From NCBI RefSeq assembly GCF_000482725.1, contig NZ_AXWP01000038.1, positions 1-64,000 on the forward strand: a DNA stretch of 64,000 bases, read 5' to 3'. Shown here piece after piece: positions 26,152 through 35,019 of this stretch. The notes under the pieces were generated by a model that saw only the letters and a program-made list of their open reading frames with translations, was not told the DNA's origin and did not search any database. Every line of letters begins with the position of its first letter. Position 1 is the stretch's first letter. A program made the position numbers and the translations under genes. This DNA comes from Psychromonas arctica DSM 14288 (GTDB taxonomy: Bacteria > Pseudomonadota > Gammaproteobacteria > Enterobacterales > Psychromonadaceae).

Positions 26152-27924
26152 TTATTTAGCAGATAACGCTTCCATTTCGCGCATGCTTTTATGTTTTGTT
26201 TTAATTCTGAAGTACATACCAACAAGAAGAACCAAACCAACGATGCCGTAAATAACCATCAAGCCTTTATCTCCGGTTACCAGACCAAGGTCAGAGAATA
26301 CAATGTATGCACCTAATACCATATAAAGAATGATACCTGACGCTTCAAAGCGGAATGCCCAAGGTGTGATATCAATATTTTCATTAACAGGCATGACGTA
26401 GGCAGTTTCACGAGGACGCAATTTACCGATAACATACATAATTCCACAACAGATAACGAATAGTACTGCTAGTTGATGGAAGAAATGTAACTGTGCAAGC
26501 GGTTTAAGTGGGCCTAATGAATCTTGGAATTGAGTTGGTATAAACTGAATAATACCGTAAGCAACCACGAAGAATGCTAGCGAAACTTTTGCAGCGATAG
26601 CAGGAACATACTTAGTAAGGTAGCCCATAAATACGATAGTAAAGATCGGCACACTAAATAAACCAGCAAGGCGTTGTAATAGATCAAATAAACCATTTGG
26701 TGCATACATAACAAACGGGGCAATAACCACCGATGAGATTGCAATTAACACACCAAATACACGTCCTTTATGTACTAACTCTAAGTCAGAAAGCTTATTT
26801 TCTTTATCAAAGAAAGGCTTATATACATTGAGCGTAAACAGCGTTGTTGATGAGTTCAATACACCGTTAAAAGTAGACAGAATAGCACCAAACATTGCTG
26901 CGATGAAGAAACCAACTAATGGCTTAGGCAGTACTTCGCCAACTAAACGTGTGTACATGGTATCGGCTTCAAAGGCTTGTCCAGCAGCATCGGTAGTACC
27001 AAACATATGATAAGCAATAATACCTGGGATGATTAAGAATAACGGTGTAATTACTTTAATCGCACCGGCTAAAATAACCCCTTTTTGGCCTTCTTTAAGG
27101 TTCTTTGCACCAAGGGCACGCTGGATAATCGCTTGGTCAGTACCCCAGTAATATAAGTTAACAAGTAACAGACCTGTAAACATAGTTGAGAATGGTACGT
27201 TCGGATCATCTGATGCACCAACAGCCTGTAATTTATCTGTTGCTTGGGTTGTGATTATTGTAAAACCATCCATGAAGCTACCATCACCTAGGACATAAAG
27301 GCCAAAGATTGGAATCATCAAACCACCAACAATAAGACCAACACCATTCATACTATCGGCAATAACAACGGCTTTTAAACCGCCGTAAATAGCATAGAAC
27401 AAACCTAAAAATCCGATAACAGCAGAGATAAGTAACACAGACTGGAAGCGGTCAATGCCGAGTAGCGCTTCAACATCGAAGATACCACCAATTACCATAG
27501 CACCAGCATAAAGCGTGTTAGGTAATAAGTTAATCACGTAACTTAACAGGAAAAGAATCGTGACAAATTTCTTTACCGACATGTCATAACGTGATTCTAA
27601 GAAATCAGGAATCGTTGTTATGCCCTGCTTCAAATAACGCGGCACTAAAAAAAGTGCAATGATGACCAGGGTAATACCTGACGCTACTTCATAACCCATT
27701 ACTGACATATTGCCTTTATATGCAAGTGCGCTCATGCCAACAAAACTAGTCGCTGAAAGGTTGGTAAGGATTAGTGAGCTTGCAATAAGACCACCTGTTA
27801 AACTACGACCACCAAGGAAGTAGCCATCTTTAGAGTCATTTTTATCTGCCTTTACACGAGTCCATGTGACAAAAACCACAAGGCCGGTAAAGAACAAAAA
27901 TGACAAAAGAATTGTTATTGGCAT
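26152..27924 (-). CDS. Sodium:solute symporter (SSS/SLC5 family), probable galactose or glucose transporter
   Basis: 590 aa with about 14 hydrophobic spans. SSS landmarks: GYFLGGRSLTGGLIASSLI and NLSATSFVGMSALAY near residues 33-65, YAIYGGLKAVVIAD near 180, and NLYYWGTDQAIIQRALGAKN near 255, which parallels the NLYYWG-N-Q-IIQR motif of the Vibrio galactose symporter vSGLT. The Ser-rich ILSTFNGVLNSSTTLFTLN segment (about 350) fits sodium site 2. It is an inner-membrane sodium-coupled sugar importer. Three operator-like sites lie upstream, linking it to the galactoside genes; the galactose substrate is inferred from that and the family. Confidence 0.88.
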   Translation of the reverse strand: MPITILLSFLFFTGLVVFVTWTRVKADKNDSKDGYFLGGRSLTGGLIASSLILTNLSATSFVGMSALAYKGNMSVMGYEVASGITLVIIALFLVPRYLKQGITTIPDFLESRYDMSVKKFVTILFLLSYVINLLPNTLYAGAMVIGGIFDVEALLGIDRFQSVLLISAVIGFLGLFYAIYGGLKAVVIADSMNGVGLIVGGLMIPIFGLYVLGDGSFMDGFTIITTQATDKLQAVGASDDPNVPFSTMFTGLLLVNLYYWGTDQAIIQRALGAKNLKEGQKGVILAGAIKVITPLFLIIPGIIAYHMFGTTDAAGQAFEADTMYTRLVGEVLPKPLVGFFIAAMFGAILSTFNGVLNSSTTLFTLNVYKPFFDKENKLSDLELVHKGRVFGVLIAISSVVIAPFVMYAPNGLFDLLQRLAGLFSVPIFTIVFMGYLTKYVPAIAAKVSLAFFVVAYGIIQFIPTQFQDSLGPLKPLAQLHFFHQLAVLFVICCGIMYVIGKLRPRETAYVMPVNENIDITPWAFRFEASGIILYMVLGAYIVFSDLGLVTGDKGLMVIYGIVGLVLLVGMYFRIKTKHKSMREMEALSAK

Positions 27925-27965
27925 GATGTTTCTCCGGTTTATTTAAAGTAATAAGGAAGTTTGAT

Positions 27966-27983
27966 AATGTTTTCGTAAACATT
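27966..27983. promoter_or_regulatory. LacI-family operator, class B, symporter site 1
   Basis: AATGTTTTCGTAAACATT, nearly palindromic about the central CG, 42 bases upstream of the symporter start. Best example of the class B motif. Confidence 0.7.
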
Positions 27984-28087
27984 GGTAAATATTAGCAGTG
28001 TTCACGACAGAGTCTCTTTTATAAAGGACATATTGAGAGGTGGGTCACCTTGCCAAATAACATAATGAGATCTAGATAACGATAAAA

Positions 28088-28103
28088 ATGATTGCGTAAA
28101 CAT
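28088..28103. promoter_or_regulatory. LacI-family operator, class B, symporter site 2
   Basis: ATGATTGCGTAAACAT matches ATGTTTTCGTAAACAT at 14 of 16 positions, about 120 bases from site 1. Confidence 0.55.
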
Positions 28104-28211
28104 AAGTGGTTGATATGTGAAATTGCAGTGTAAAAAGAGAGAGATTAGGAATTACCTCTTTGTTGTTACTTTGATAGTTACAAAGTACTTTTAAGGTAAA
28201 AAACACGACAA

Positions 28212-28229
28212 AATGTTTTTGAAAACATA
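28212..28229. promoter_or_regulatory. LacI-family operator, class B, symporter site 3
   Basis: AATGTTTTTGAAAACATA has perfect 7-base arms ATGTTTT/AAAACAT around TG. About 124 bases beyond site 2, so the three sites are almost evenly spaced. Confidence 0.55.
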
Positions 28230-28462
28230 ACTTAATGTTATTGGAAATATAATGCTGTGAATTGTCAGGATTAACGCTAAACAGAATAGTTCTGTTATTA
28301 TGTTGGTTAGATCTTCACCTTTATGTCTAGAATCTGTTCTCCTCACGTCTTACTGATTTTTACGTATGAGAGAGTGACGGGTATATACCCGCCAACAGTT
28401 TTAAATTAACCAGTACCAGTTTCAAATTAACCTGTAGCAAAATAAGTGAGCCTATCAATAAC

Positions 28463-29830
28463 GTGACAATAGACATTAACACTACGCCAGTTAATTTAAT
28501 GATCCCATGTGAGGAGTGCGGATTAGTTGTAGCTGTACCTAAATTACACCAAGCACAGAAAGCCCATTGCCCAAGATGTGCGCATATGCTGACACAAACT
28601 ATCACTAAACCTCATCAAACAGCGATCGCCTATGCATCGGCCTGTTTACTAATGATGGTGCTAAGCGTTAGTTTCCCATTTATGTCATTTTCAGTGCAGG
28701 GATTAACGCAACAAATAACCCTGCTTCATGCTGTGCAAATGCTCGACCAATTTCAAAATTCATTACTCGCCTTGTTGTTATTAGCCACTGTGATTGTATT
28801 ACCGACCCTGTACATCAGTTCAATGCTGTATCTGTATTTTATGGCGGCCAAAAATAAGCCTAACCTCGTTGTAAAATCATCGCAAAAGCATATTAAGCGA
28901 CTCTGTAAACTGTTGCTAAAAATAGAGCCGTGGTTGATGGTTGATGTATTTTTATTGGGTGTATTAGTCAGCCTTATAAAAATTTCGTCACTGGCAGATA
29001 TTAGCCTCGGTTATTCATTTTTTGCATTTTGCATCTATACCGTATTGGTTGTTAAGTGCGTTTCTTTAGTTGATAAAAGTTGGCTCTGGGAACAATTTAT
29101 TCCTTCGATACAGTTCAAAAAAGATTATCAAGGTGATACTCATCATTCCAACACCCATCTTAACTGCCATGTATGCCACCAGATAAATCCTCAACCAATA
29201 ACCAATAATCACACCTGCATTCGTTGTGACAGCCCAATACATCCCTTTAATATGCAAGCAAACCTGCAAAAGGTATGGGCACTATTATTCACAGCCATTA
29301 TTTTTTATTTACCCGCGAACCTATACCCGATAATGTACACGGTTAGCCTAGGTTCAAGCAGTCCATCGACTATTTTGGAAGGCGTTATTGTATTGTGGCA
29401 ATTAGGCTCTTACCCGATCGCTGCAGTTATCTTTGTTGCCAGTGTCTTTATCCCCTTAGTAAAAATATTTGCGCTTTGCTGGCTTTTCATCAGCGCAAAA
29501 AAAATGCACTCGTCGCCTGATAAAGATGCACTTAAAAAACTAAAGGTGTATCGAATAACCGAATTTATTGGTCGCTGGTCTATGATAGATGTTTTTGTGG
29601 TGGCAATATTAGTTGCACTGGTGCAATTACAAAGCCTAATGGCGATTTATCCCGGACCCGCTGCACTTTCATTTGCTATTGTGGTTATATTTACCATGCT
29701 CTCGGCGATGTTATTTGATTCGAGAATGCTTTGGCCTGATAGCAGCAATAAAAACCTAAAAGTGCACAGCAAAATAGATAGTTCCTCTCACTTAACCAAT
29801 AATGCAAAAGAGATAAAAAATGACGGGTAA
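28463..29830 (+). CDS. pqiA: Intermembrane transport protein PqiA
   Basis: 455 aa from a GTG at 28463; the in-frame ATG at 28499 is an alternative and neither has a strong ribosome binding site. Two zinc-ribbon-like Cys pairs are visible: CEECGLVV ... CPRC near the N-terminus and CHVC ... CIRC near 235. Each precedes a PqiA membrane domain of about four spans (motifs SVSFPFMSF; NLYPIMYTVSLG; GRWSMIDVFVVAILVALVQ). PqiA is the inner-membrane part of the Pqi lipid-trafficking system that works with the MCE protein PqiB. Its stop overlaps the pqiB start by 11 bases. Confidence 0.92.
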   Translation: MTIDINTTPVNLMIPCEECGLVVAVPKLHQAQKAHCPRCAHMLTQTITKPHQTAIAYASACLLMMVLSVSFPFMSFSVQGLTQQITLLHAVQMLDQFQNSLLALLLLATVIVLPTLYISSMLYLYFMAAKNKPNLVVKSSQKHIKRLCKLLLKIEPWLMVDVFLLGVLVSLIKISSLADISLGYSFFAFCIYTVLVVKCVSLVDKSWLWEQFIPSIQFKKDYQGDTHHSNTHLNCHVCHQINPQPITNNHTCIRCDSPIHPFNMQANLQKVWALLFTAIIFYLPANLYPIMYTVSLGSSSPSTILEGVIVLWQLGSYPIAAVIFVASVFIPLVKIFALCWLFISAKKMHSSPDKDALKKLKVYRITEFIGRWSMIDVFVVAILVALVQLQSLMAIYPGPAALSFAIVVIFTMLSAMLFDSRMLWPDSSNKNLKVHSKIDSSSHLTNNAKEIKNDG

Positions 29831-31469
29831 TAGTACTCAGACAGAAGCTAATATAAAGAAACAAAACCAAATATCAGCGATATGGATTCTGCCATTAGTT
29901 GCACTGGGCATTGCACTATGGATGCTATTTCAATTTATTAATAATAAAGGCCCAGAAATCACTATTATCATGCCCACTGCAGAAGGCATTAATATTGGAA
30001 AAACTGAGATAAAATCCTTAAATGTAAAAGTAGGTATGGTGACCGATATCACGCTCAGTGAAACCTATGATTATATAAAAATAAAAGCTCAAATGAATAA
30101 AAATACCGATCGAATGCTTAATGATACAACGCAATTTTGGGTCGTCAAACCGAGGGTTGGTAGTGCGGGTATTTCAGGTTTAGAGACTATTTTATCCGGT
30201 GCTTATATTCAGATTCAACCCGGTGAATCTACGACCAGCAAACTCAATTTCACTGCTTTAGAGTTACCTCCTATTACCCCTCTTAGTAGTAAAGGGATAC
30301 GAGTCTTATTAAGCCATGATCAAGCAGGAAAACTACACATAGGGGATCCAGTCAGCTATCAAGGTTTTACCGTCGGGCGCGTAGAAAAAACATCTTTTGA
30401 TTTAGCAGAAAAAAAAGCGCTGTATCAACTGTTCATTTTTGAACCCTATGATGGTTTACTTCTTTCCGGCTCACAGTTTTGGCTCACCTCAGGTATTGAT
30501 GTAAAACTGAATGCCGATGGTTTTAATGTGCAAGTCGACTCTTTACAAAGCCTACTATCCGGTGGTGTGACTTTTGGTCTTCCTGCGGGAGAAGATGTTG
30601 GACAACCCTTTGACGATGAATTAGTTAAACTGCCTCTCTTTGATAATTATGAACAAGTTAAAGAAGGACTTTATAAACAATACGTTAAGTTTATTATGGA
30701 ATTTGATGAAAGCATTCGAGGTTTGACTGCAGGTGCTCCCGTAGAGTATCGAGGTATACGTATCGGCACCGTATTAGAAGCGCCCTATGATGTCGCCTTT
30801 TCTGAAAATAATGCATCATCAAACAAAATTCAGATTTTAGTAAAACTCGAACTAGGTAGGCTGTTTGATAAAGGTAGCAACATTTCTTTAAATACGTTCC
30901 AACAAGCCTTTAAGCAACACTTTAAAAATGGCTTAAAAGGGAAACTAGAAACAGGTAATTTATTAACCGGTGCTTTATTTGTTGATACTGAATTTGATGC
31001 ACCTGAGCCAAACTTCAAGATGACTGAAGTTGGTAAATACAATGTATTCCCAACAAAAAAAGGGGAATTTGCAATGGTGCAACAGCAACTTTCATCATTA
31101 TTTAACAAGGTCAATGATCTACCTTTAAATGATGCCGTCGAGTCGATGGCGCGCTCAATGAACTCTTTAGATAAAGCCTTAGTGTCAGCCAATACTACCA
31201 TCAAAAACTTAAATGGTTTGGTTTCTGAAGAAGCAACTCAAAACCTACCGGCAGATATTCAAACTAGTTTAAAACAGCTACAAAAAACATTAGATGGGTT
31301 CAGTCCGAACTCAGTAATGTACAATGATTTAGAGCAAACAATGAAAAAGTTTGAGCAAGTCATATCTGAATTACAGCCTGTTTTGAAACAAATTAATGAT
31401 AAACCAAATTCACTTATATTTGGCACAGACACCGTACAAGATCCGATCCCAGCGAAGAGAGTAAATTAA
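29820..31469 (+). CDS. pqiB: MCE-domain intermembrane transport protein PqiB
   Basis: 549 aa. One N-terminal membrane helix (ISAIWILPLVALGIALWMLF, about 18-37) anchors it. Three MCE domains follow: about 44-140 (GPEITIIMPTAEGI), 160-265 (KGIRVLLSHDQ) and 285-400 (YVKFIMEFDESIRGL ... VEYRGIRIG). The long C-terminal region (about 420-540) is helical and should form the needle-like coiled coil. PqiB spans the periplasm and carries lipids between membranes. It overlaps pqiA, and its stop shares a base with the pqiC start (TAATG), so the three genes are co-translated. Confidence 0.92.
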   Translation: MTGNSTQTEANIKKQNQISAIWILPLVALGIALWMLFQFINNKGPEITIIMPTAEGINIGKTEIKSLNVKVGMVTDITLSETYDYIKIKAQMNKNTDRMLNDTTQFWVVKPRVGSAGISGLETILSGAYIQIQPGESTTSKLNFTALELPPITPLSSKGIRVLLSHDQAGKLHIGDPVSYQGFTVGRVEKTSFDLAEKKALYQLFIFEPYDGLLLSGSQFWLTSGIDVKLNADGFNVQVDSLQSLLSGGVTFGLPAGEDVGQPFDDELVKLPLFDNYEQVKEGLYKQYVKFIMEFDESIRGLTAGAPVEYRGIRIGTVLEAPYDVAFSENNASSNKIQILVKLELGRLFDKGSNISLNTFQQAFKQHFKNGLKGKLETGNLLTGALFVDTEFDAPEPNFKMTEVGKYNVFPTKKGEFAMVQQQLSSLFNKVNDLPLNDAVESMARSMNSLDKALVSANTTIKNLNGLVSEEATQNLPADIQTSLKQLQKTLDGFSPNSVMYNDLEQTMKKFEQVISELQPVLKQINDKPNSLIFGTDTVQDPIPAKRVN

Positions 31470-32029
31470 TGAAAATATGGCTTACGTTATTCACCCTCTT
31501 TATTGCTGGGTGTAGCAATAATCAAATACAACAAGATTCATTGTTTTTACTACCAGTGAATAGCGCTGCAGTCGTCGCCTCTAAAAGTGCACCGATTGTA
31601 GTAGTTAAAACAAATTTGGATGAGTATTTAGATCAAGTTGGTTTAGTGTATAGGGTCTCTGATACCGAAGTAATATTAGCCAAACATAATCGCTGGGCAC
31701 AAAAGATATCGACGCAAATTAATCAACAAATGATACTTAATCTACGGGCGAAACAAAGCGCTTACTGGCCAGTGCAATTAAACGCAGCAATGGTTTTGAA
31801 TAATCAACCGCAATTACACCTCTCTCTCTCTAGATTCAATGGCGTATATACCGGTAATGCTGAATTAAGTGGCGAGTGGTTACTGATTAATTCACAGGGC
31901 AAGGTTATTCAAAGTGACAATTTCGAAATAATCAAACCGCTAAAAAGTGAAGGTTATCAACAATTGGTGATTGCACTTGCAGAAGGTTTAGATGAATTGG
32001 CATCGCTGATTGCACAACAAATAAATTAA
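31469..32029 (+). CDS. pqiC: Outer-membrane lipoprotein PqiC
   Basis: 186 aa with a lipoprotein signal (MKIWLTLFTLFIAGC, lipobox IAGC, Cys15). The rest fits the PqiC/YmbA-type ABC-transport-auxiliary fold: a conserved LDQVGLVYRVSDTEVILAKHNRWA segment near 60-85 and a helical C-terminus. It should sit on the inner face of the outer membrane and receive the PqiB needle. The start shares a base with the pqiB stop. No clear terminator follows; a short AGCAAG/CTTGCT hairpin lies just after the stop. Confidence 0.88.
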   Translation: MKIWLTLFTLFIAGCSNNQIQQDSLFLLPVNSAAVVASKSAPIVVVKTNLDEYLDQVGLVYRVSDTEVILAKHNRWAQKISTQINQQMILNLRAKQSAYWPVQLNAAMVLNNQPQLHLSLSRFNGVYTGNAELSGEWLLINSQGKVIQSDNFEIIKPLKSEGYQQLVIALAEGLDELASLIAQQIN

Positions 32030-32146
32030 TAGCAAGGCCCTGCTTGCTGTTGCAAGAGTGTAGGGTAAGCGTATTTCACTTTATTATAGTTAAGTCTTTT
32101 TTAAGATAAAAAACGACTAAAAACTCTTATCTATTTCAACAAATAA

Positions 32147-32176
32147 ATGTCTATGTCTATGTCTATGTCTATGTCT
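32147..32176. repeat. Hexanucleotide tandem repeat (ATGTCT)x5
   Basis: Five perfect ATGTCT units in a row. A unit of six keeps any reading frame. No gene or promoter is evidently controlled by it. Confidence 0.9.
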
Positions 32177-32213
32177 ACCTAATAACATAAATTTAAATCA
32201 ATTATCTTCAATA

Positions 32214-32253
32214 ACTAATAAGTGTTGCAATTAGTATTGCCGCACTTATTAGT
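32214..32253. repeat. Long imperfect palindrome / hairpin
   Basis: ACTAATAAGTG (32214-32224) pairs with CACTTATTAGT (32243-32253), and inside it GCAAT pairs with ATTGC around TAGT. The result is a 40-base stem-loop with one 2x2 internal loop. No U-run follows in either direction, so it is more likely an RNA or DNA structure than a standard terminator. Confidence 0.7.
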
Positions 32254-32659
32254 CGATCCCACAATCCTCGATATCTTCAAAAAGTACAATAATCACTAAC
32301 GGCAATATGAATGCTAATAACCCATTAATGTAATACTTCACCTCCAAATAGTTGTAATAATATGTAAACAAAATAAAACAACAAAAATACCAATATCGAA
32401 ATCTATTATTTATTCTAAAATTCCACAATGAAAATAAAAACAATAAATATCAATAAGTTAATAGAAACAAAAACAGTTATCATTATGAATTATCACTTAA
32501 AAATAAGGATAAAAGGCAAACATGCGCTATATCTCATTATTTAAGAAAGTGAGATATCGCGCCTAAATTAGTAAATATTAGTAATAATTAGTTTGAATTG
32601 TCCTTTTTTTAGTCATATCTTATTAATGGTCAAACGCCATACACACAAGGGGATTATTA

Positions 32660-33394
32660 ATGAGTAATGTAAATAGCATTCAAGAATTAGATGAACAAAT
32701 AATAAACAGATTCCGTAAAGTTTCTACAGCGACTTTACATACCGCTCTTTTTAAAAGAGGGTTACGTAATACCTTCATCCAGAATGTCAGCCGAGTTAAC
32801 AAAAAGAAAGTAAAAATGGTTGGGCAAGCATACACATTGCGCTACATACCAGCTCGTGAAGACCTTGATACGGTTGCCGCTTTCAAAGATCCGCAACATC
32901 CACAAAGGGTCGCAGTAGAAACAGTGCCTGAAGGCATGATCCTAGTTTCAGACTGTCGCCAAGATGCATCTGCAGCAAGTGCAGGCAGTATTTTATTAGC
33001 TCGATTAGAATTTAGAAAATGTGGTGGTTTTGTATCGGATGCCGGTATTCGCGATTTTGATGACTCATCAAATATGGACTTACCTATTTTTTGCGCCAAA
33101 CCTAGCGCACCTACAAATTTAACCAAACACCACGGTGTTGAACTTCAAGTTCCTATCGGCTGTGGCAGTGTTGCCGTTTACCCTGGCGACGTATTAGTGG
33201 GCGATGGCGATGGAGTAATGGTTATTCCACTTGAAATTGCTGAAGAAATATCACTTGAAGCAATAGCAATGGAACGTTTTGAAGCATACGTGATTGCTAA
33301 AGTACGCACTGGCAGCAAAGTCATCGGTCTTTACCCACCAACAGACAAAGTATTAGAAGAATATAACCAAACAAAATTAGCTGAGGCTAATTAA
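32660..33394 (+). CDS. RraA-like protein (HMG/CHA aldolase or dehydratase-like family)
   Basis: 244 aa of the RraA-like fold. Characteristic stretches are VSTATLHTALFKRG near 18-31, MVGQAYTLRY near 53, GMILVSDCRQDASAASAGSIL (about 94-114) and GFVSDAGIRDFDD near 124-136, where Arg and Asp are the usual metal/pyruvate-site residues. True RraA inhibits RNase E. Longer relatives next to sugar-acid genes act as 4-hydroxy-2-oxoacid aldolases or related lyases, and the neighbours favour the latter here. First gene of a transport and catabolic cluster; 121 bases separate it from tctC. Exact substrate unknown. Confidence 0.8.
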   Translation: MSNVNSIQELDEQIINRFRKVSTATLHTALFKRGLRNTFIQNVSRVNKKKVKMVGQAYTLRYIPAREDLDTVAAFKDPQHPQRVAVETVPEGMILVSDCRQDASAASAGSILLARLEFRKCGGFVSDAGIRDFDDSSNMDLPIFCAKPSAPTNLTKHHGVELQVPIGCGSVAVYPGDVLVGDGDGVMVIPLEIAEEISLEAIAMERFEAYVIAKVRTGSKVIGLYPPTDKVLEEYNQTKLAEAN

Positions 33395-33515
33395 TTCAAG
33401 CAGCTTTTCATTTATTAGTACAAACAGTGACCAATATTAAACAGAGTGGATCGTTTATTTATATATTTCATTTATTGTTTAATTATCAACCGTTTTATAA
33501 AAAAGGAAAATAGTT

Positions 33516-34481
33516 ATGTTATACAAAGGATTAAAAAATAAATTAATGTGTGCATTAGGAGCTTGTATTCTTAGCTCTTCAGTCATAGCAGCAGACTTCC
33601 CATCAAGAGATATTCGTTTAATTGTTCCTTGGGCAGCAGGTGGTGGTGCAGATGGTATTTCACGCAAGATCAGTAATATTGCAGAGCAAGGTTTACCTAA
33701 ATCTATTTATGTTGAAAACGTCAATGGAGCCGTTACAGCAACTGGCTTAATGCAAATGACGCGAGCACGTCCAGACGGTCAAACAATTGGGGTTTTAACC
33801 TATGACAGTGTGATCACTCTGCCACGTGGAAAAATGGTACCAGGTTACTCTCTCGATAAAATGTCACTGATTGCACGCATCACCAAGGAAGCAGATTCCA
33901 TTGTTGTTTCTAAACAGTCCGGCTTTAACAGCTTTGAAGAGCTGATTGCGGCGGCAAAAGCCAAACCAAATACAGTACGAATTGGCGTTGCACCAAAAGG
34001 TTCAGGTCCTTACTTAGCGGTACATCGGTTAGAAAAACTTACCGGTGTTAAATTTAACGTTATTACTTACCCTGGTTCATCAAGTGCAGAAACAGAAGCA
34101 TTATTATCAGGTGAACTTGATGGTGCAATTTCAAGTTTAGGTGATTTCAGCGGCATCATTGAATCAGGTGATGCTAAAGGTGTTATCGAATTATCTTCTG
34201 AACAGAATCCTTCTTTCCCAGATGTCCCACCAATCAGTACCCTCGGTTATCAACTAGAAACAGGTAGCTTTATATTATTAGCCGCGCCTAAAGGCACGCC
34301 TAAAGACACCATTGCGATTATTGAAAATTCATTCAAAAAAGCTTACGACAGCACTGAATTTCAAGAGTGGATATTAAAAGTGGGTGTTACACCTAGCTGG
34401 TTAGGATCTAAAGATGTGCAAGCTTGGGTTGACGAACTTCAATCTAGTACGTTCAAAGAGATGGATGCATTAGGTCTATAA
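33516..34481 (+). CDS. TTT-family substrate-binding protein (TctC-like)
   Basis: 321 aa with a signal peptide ending VIAA, then the typical mature start FPSRDIRLIVPWAAGGGADG. Later landmarks fit the Bug/TctC family: IGVAPKGSGPYLAVHRLEK, NVITYPGSSSAETEALLSGELDGAI and LAAPKGTPKDTI. It captures a carboxylate-type solute in the periplasm for the TctAB permease encoded just downstream. The ligand is not identifiable; sugar-acid or 2-oxoacid ligands would suit the neighbouring enzymes. Confidence 0.9.
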   Translation: MLYKGLKNKLMCALGACILSSSVIAADFPSRDIRLIVPWAAGGGADGISRKISNIAEQGLPKSIYVENVNGAVTATGLMQMTRARPDGQTIGVLTYDSVITLPRGKMVPGYSLDKMSLIARITKEADSIVVSKQSGFNSFEELIAAAKAKPNTVRIGVAPKGSGPYLAVHRLEKLTGVKFNVITYPGSSSAETEALLSGELDGAISSLGDFSGIIESGDAKGVIELSSEQNPSFPDVPPISTLGYQLETGSFILLAAPKGTPKDTIAIIENSFKKAYDSTEFQEWILKVGVTPSWLGSKDVQAWVDELQSSTFKEMDALGL

Positions 34482-34533
34482 GGACTTAGTAATATACGCC
34501 TCACGTAAACACTGAGGCGTAAATGGAGGGGTT

Positions 34534-35016
34534 ATGCTTTTAAACAAGAATGTAGTATTTCATTTTTTACTTTTTTTTCTATCAGTCGGATATTTTGTGA
34601 TTGCGATCAATTTAGGGGCTCCATTTATTAATAATGGATTGCAACCATCCTCTTTTCCTTTGCTTGTTGGTCTTTTTGCAATGATGTTCAGTTCAATTTT
34701 GCTGTATAGAGAAGTGAAATTAATGAAAAGTAAGGCTTCTTCTTTAGAAGACGACGCTCAAACAGATAATGCTTTATCAGGGAAAGGCCGATTTGCACCA
34801 CTTGCGGTGATGCTATCAATCTTTTTATATATTTTGCTATTTTCACCTCTAGGCTACTTTTTCTCATCTATTTTATTTGTTTTATCAATCATTATTATTT
34901 TTTCATCACTGGAAAAAGTGCTTCAAAAAATAGTGATATCAACAATCATAGTCTCCTTTGGATATCTGGTATTTGAACAGATGTTTGGTGTAAGACTTCC
35001 GACTTTATGGGGATAG
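34534..35016 (+). CDS. TTT-family small membrane subunit (TctB-like)
   Basis: 160 aa with four hydrophobic segments (about 7-27, 38-58, 85-105 and 108-140) and the late motif FGYLVFEQMFGVRLPTLWG, usual for TctB. A strong GGAGGGG ribosome binding site precedes the ATG. It lies between the binding protein and TctA, 3 bases before the latter. It is the small accessory inner-membrane subunit of the tripartite tricarboxylate-type transporter. Confidence 0.88.
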   Translation: MLLNKNVVFHFLLFFLSVGYFVIAINLGAPFINNGLQPSSFPLLVGLFAMMFSSILLYREVKLMKSKASSLEDDAQTDNALSGKGRFAPLAVMLSIFLYILLFSPLGYFFSSILFVLSIIIIFSSLEKVLQKIVISTIIVSFGYLVFEQMFGVRLPTLWG

Positions 35017-35019
35017 ACC

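Larger units (their letters stand above)
27925..28462. other. Divergent regulatory region, symporter / pqiABC
   Basis: Three class B LacI-family operators (27966-27983, 28088-28103, 28212-28229) are spread over 265 bases on the symporter side. A weak CRP-like TGAGA-N6-TCACC sits at 28034-28049, and a near-repeat of TTAAATTAACC lies about 28402-28436 just before pqiA. No gene is seen. Confidence 0.6.
32030..32659. other. Intergenic region with short tandem repeat and long hairpin
   Basis: 630 AT-rich bases between pqiC and the RraA-like gene. It contains five ATGTCT repeats, a 40-base hairpin and a 64-codon minus-strand frame (32249-32443) that needs a TTG start without a ribosome binding site. 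I therefore do not call that frame a gene, though its product would be hydrophobic. Confidence 0.5.

Noticed and set aside
32249-32443. Hydrophobic 64-codon minus-strand frame
   Set aside because: TTG start without a ribosome binding site in very AT-rich DNA; hydrophobicity is expected from composition. The stop falls within a hairpin, which is kept as a separate feature.
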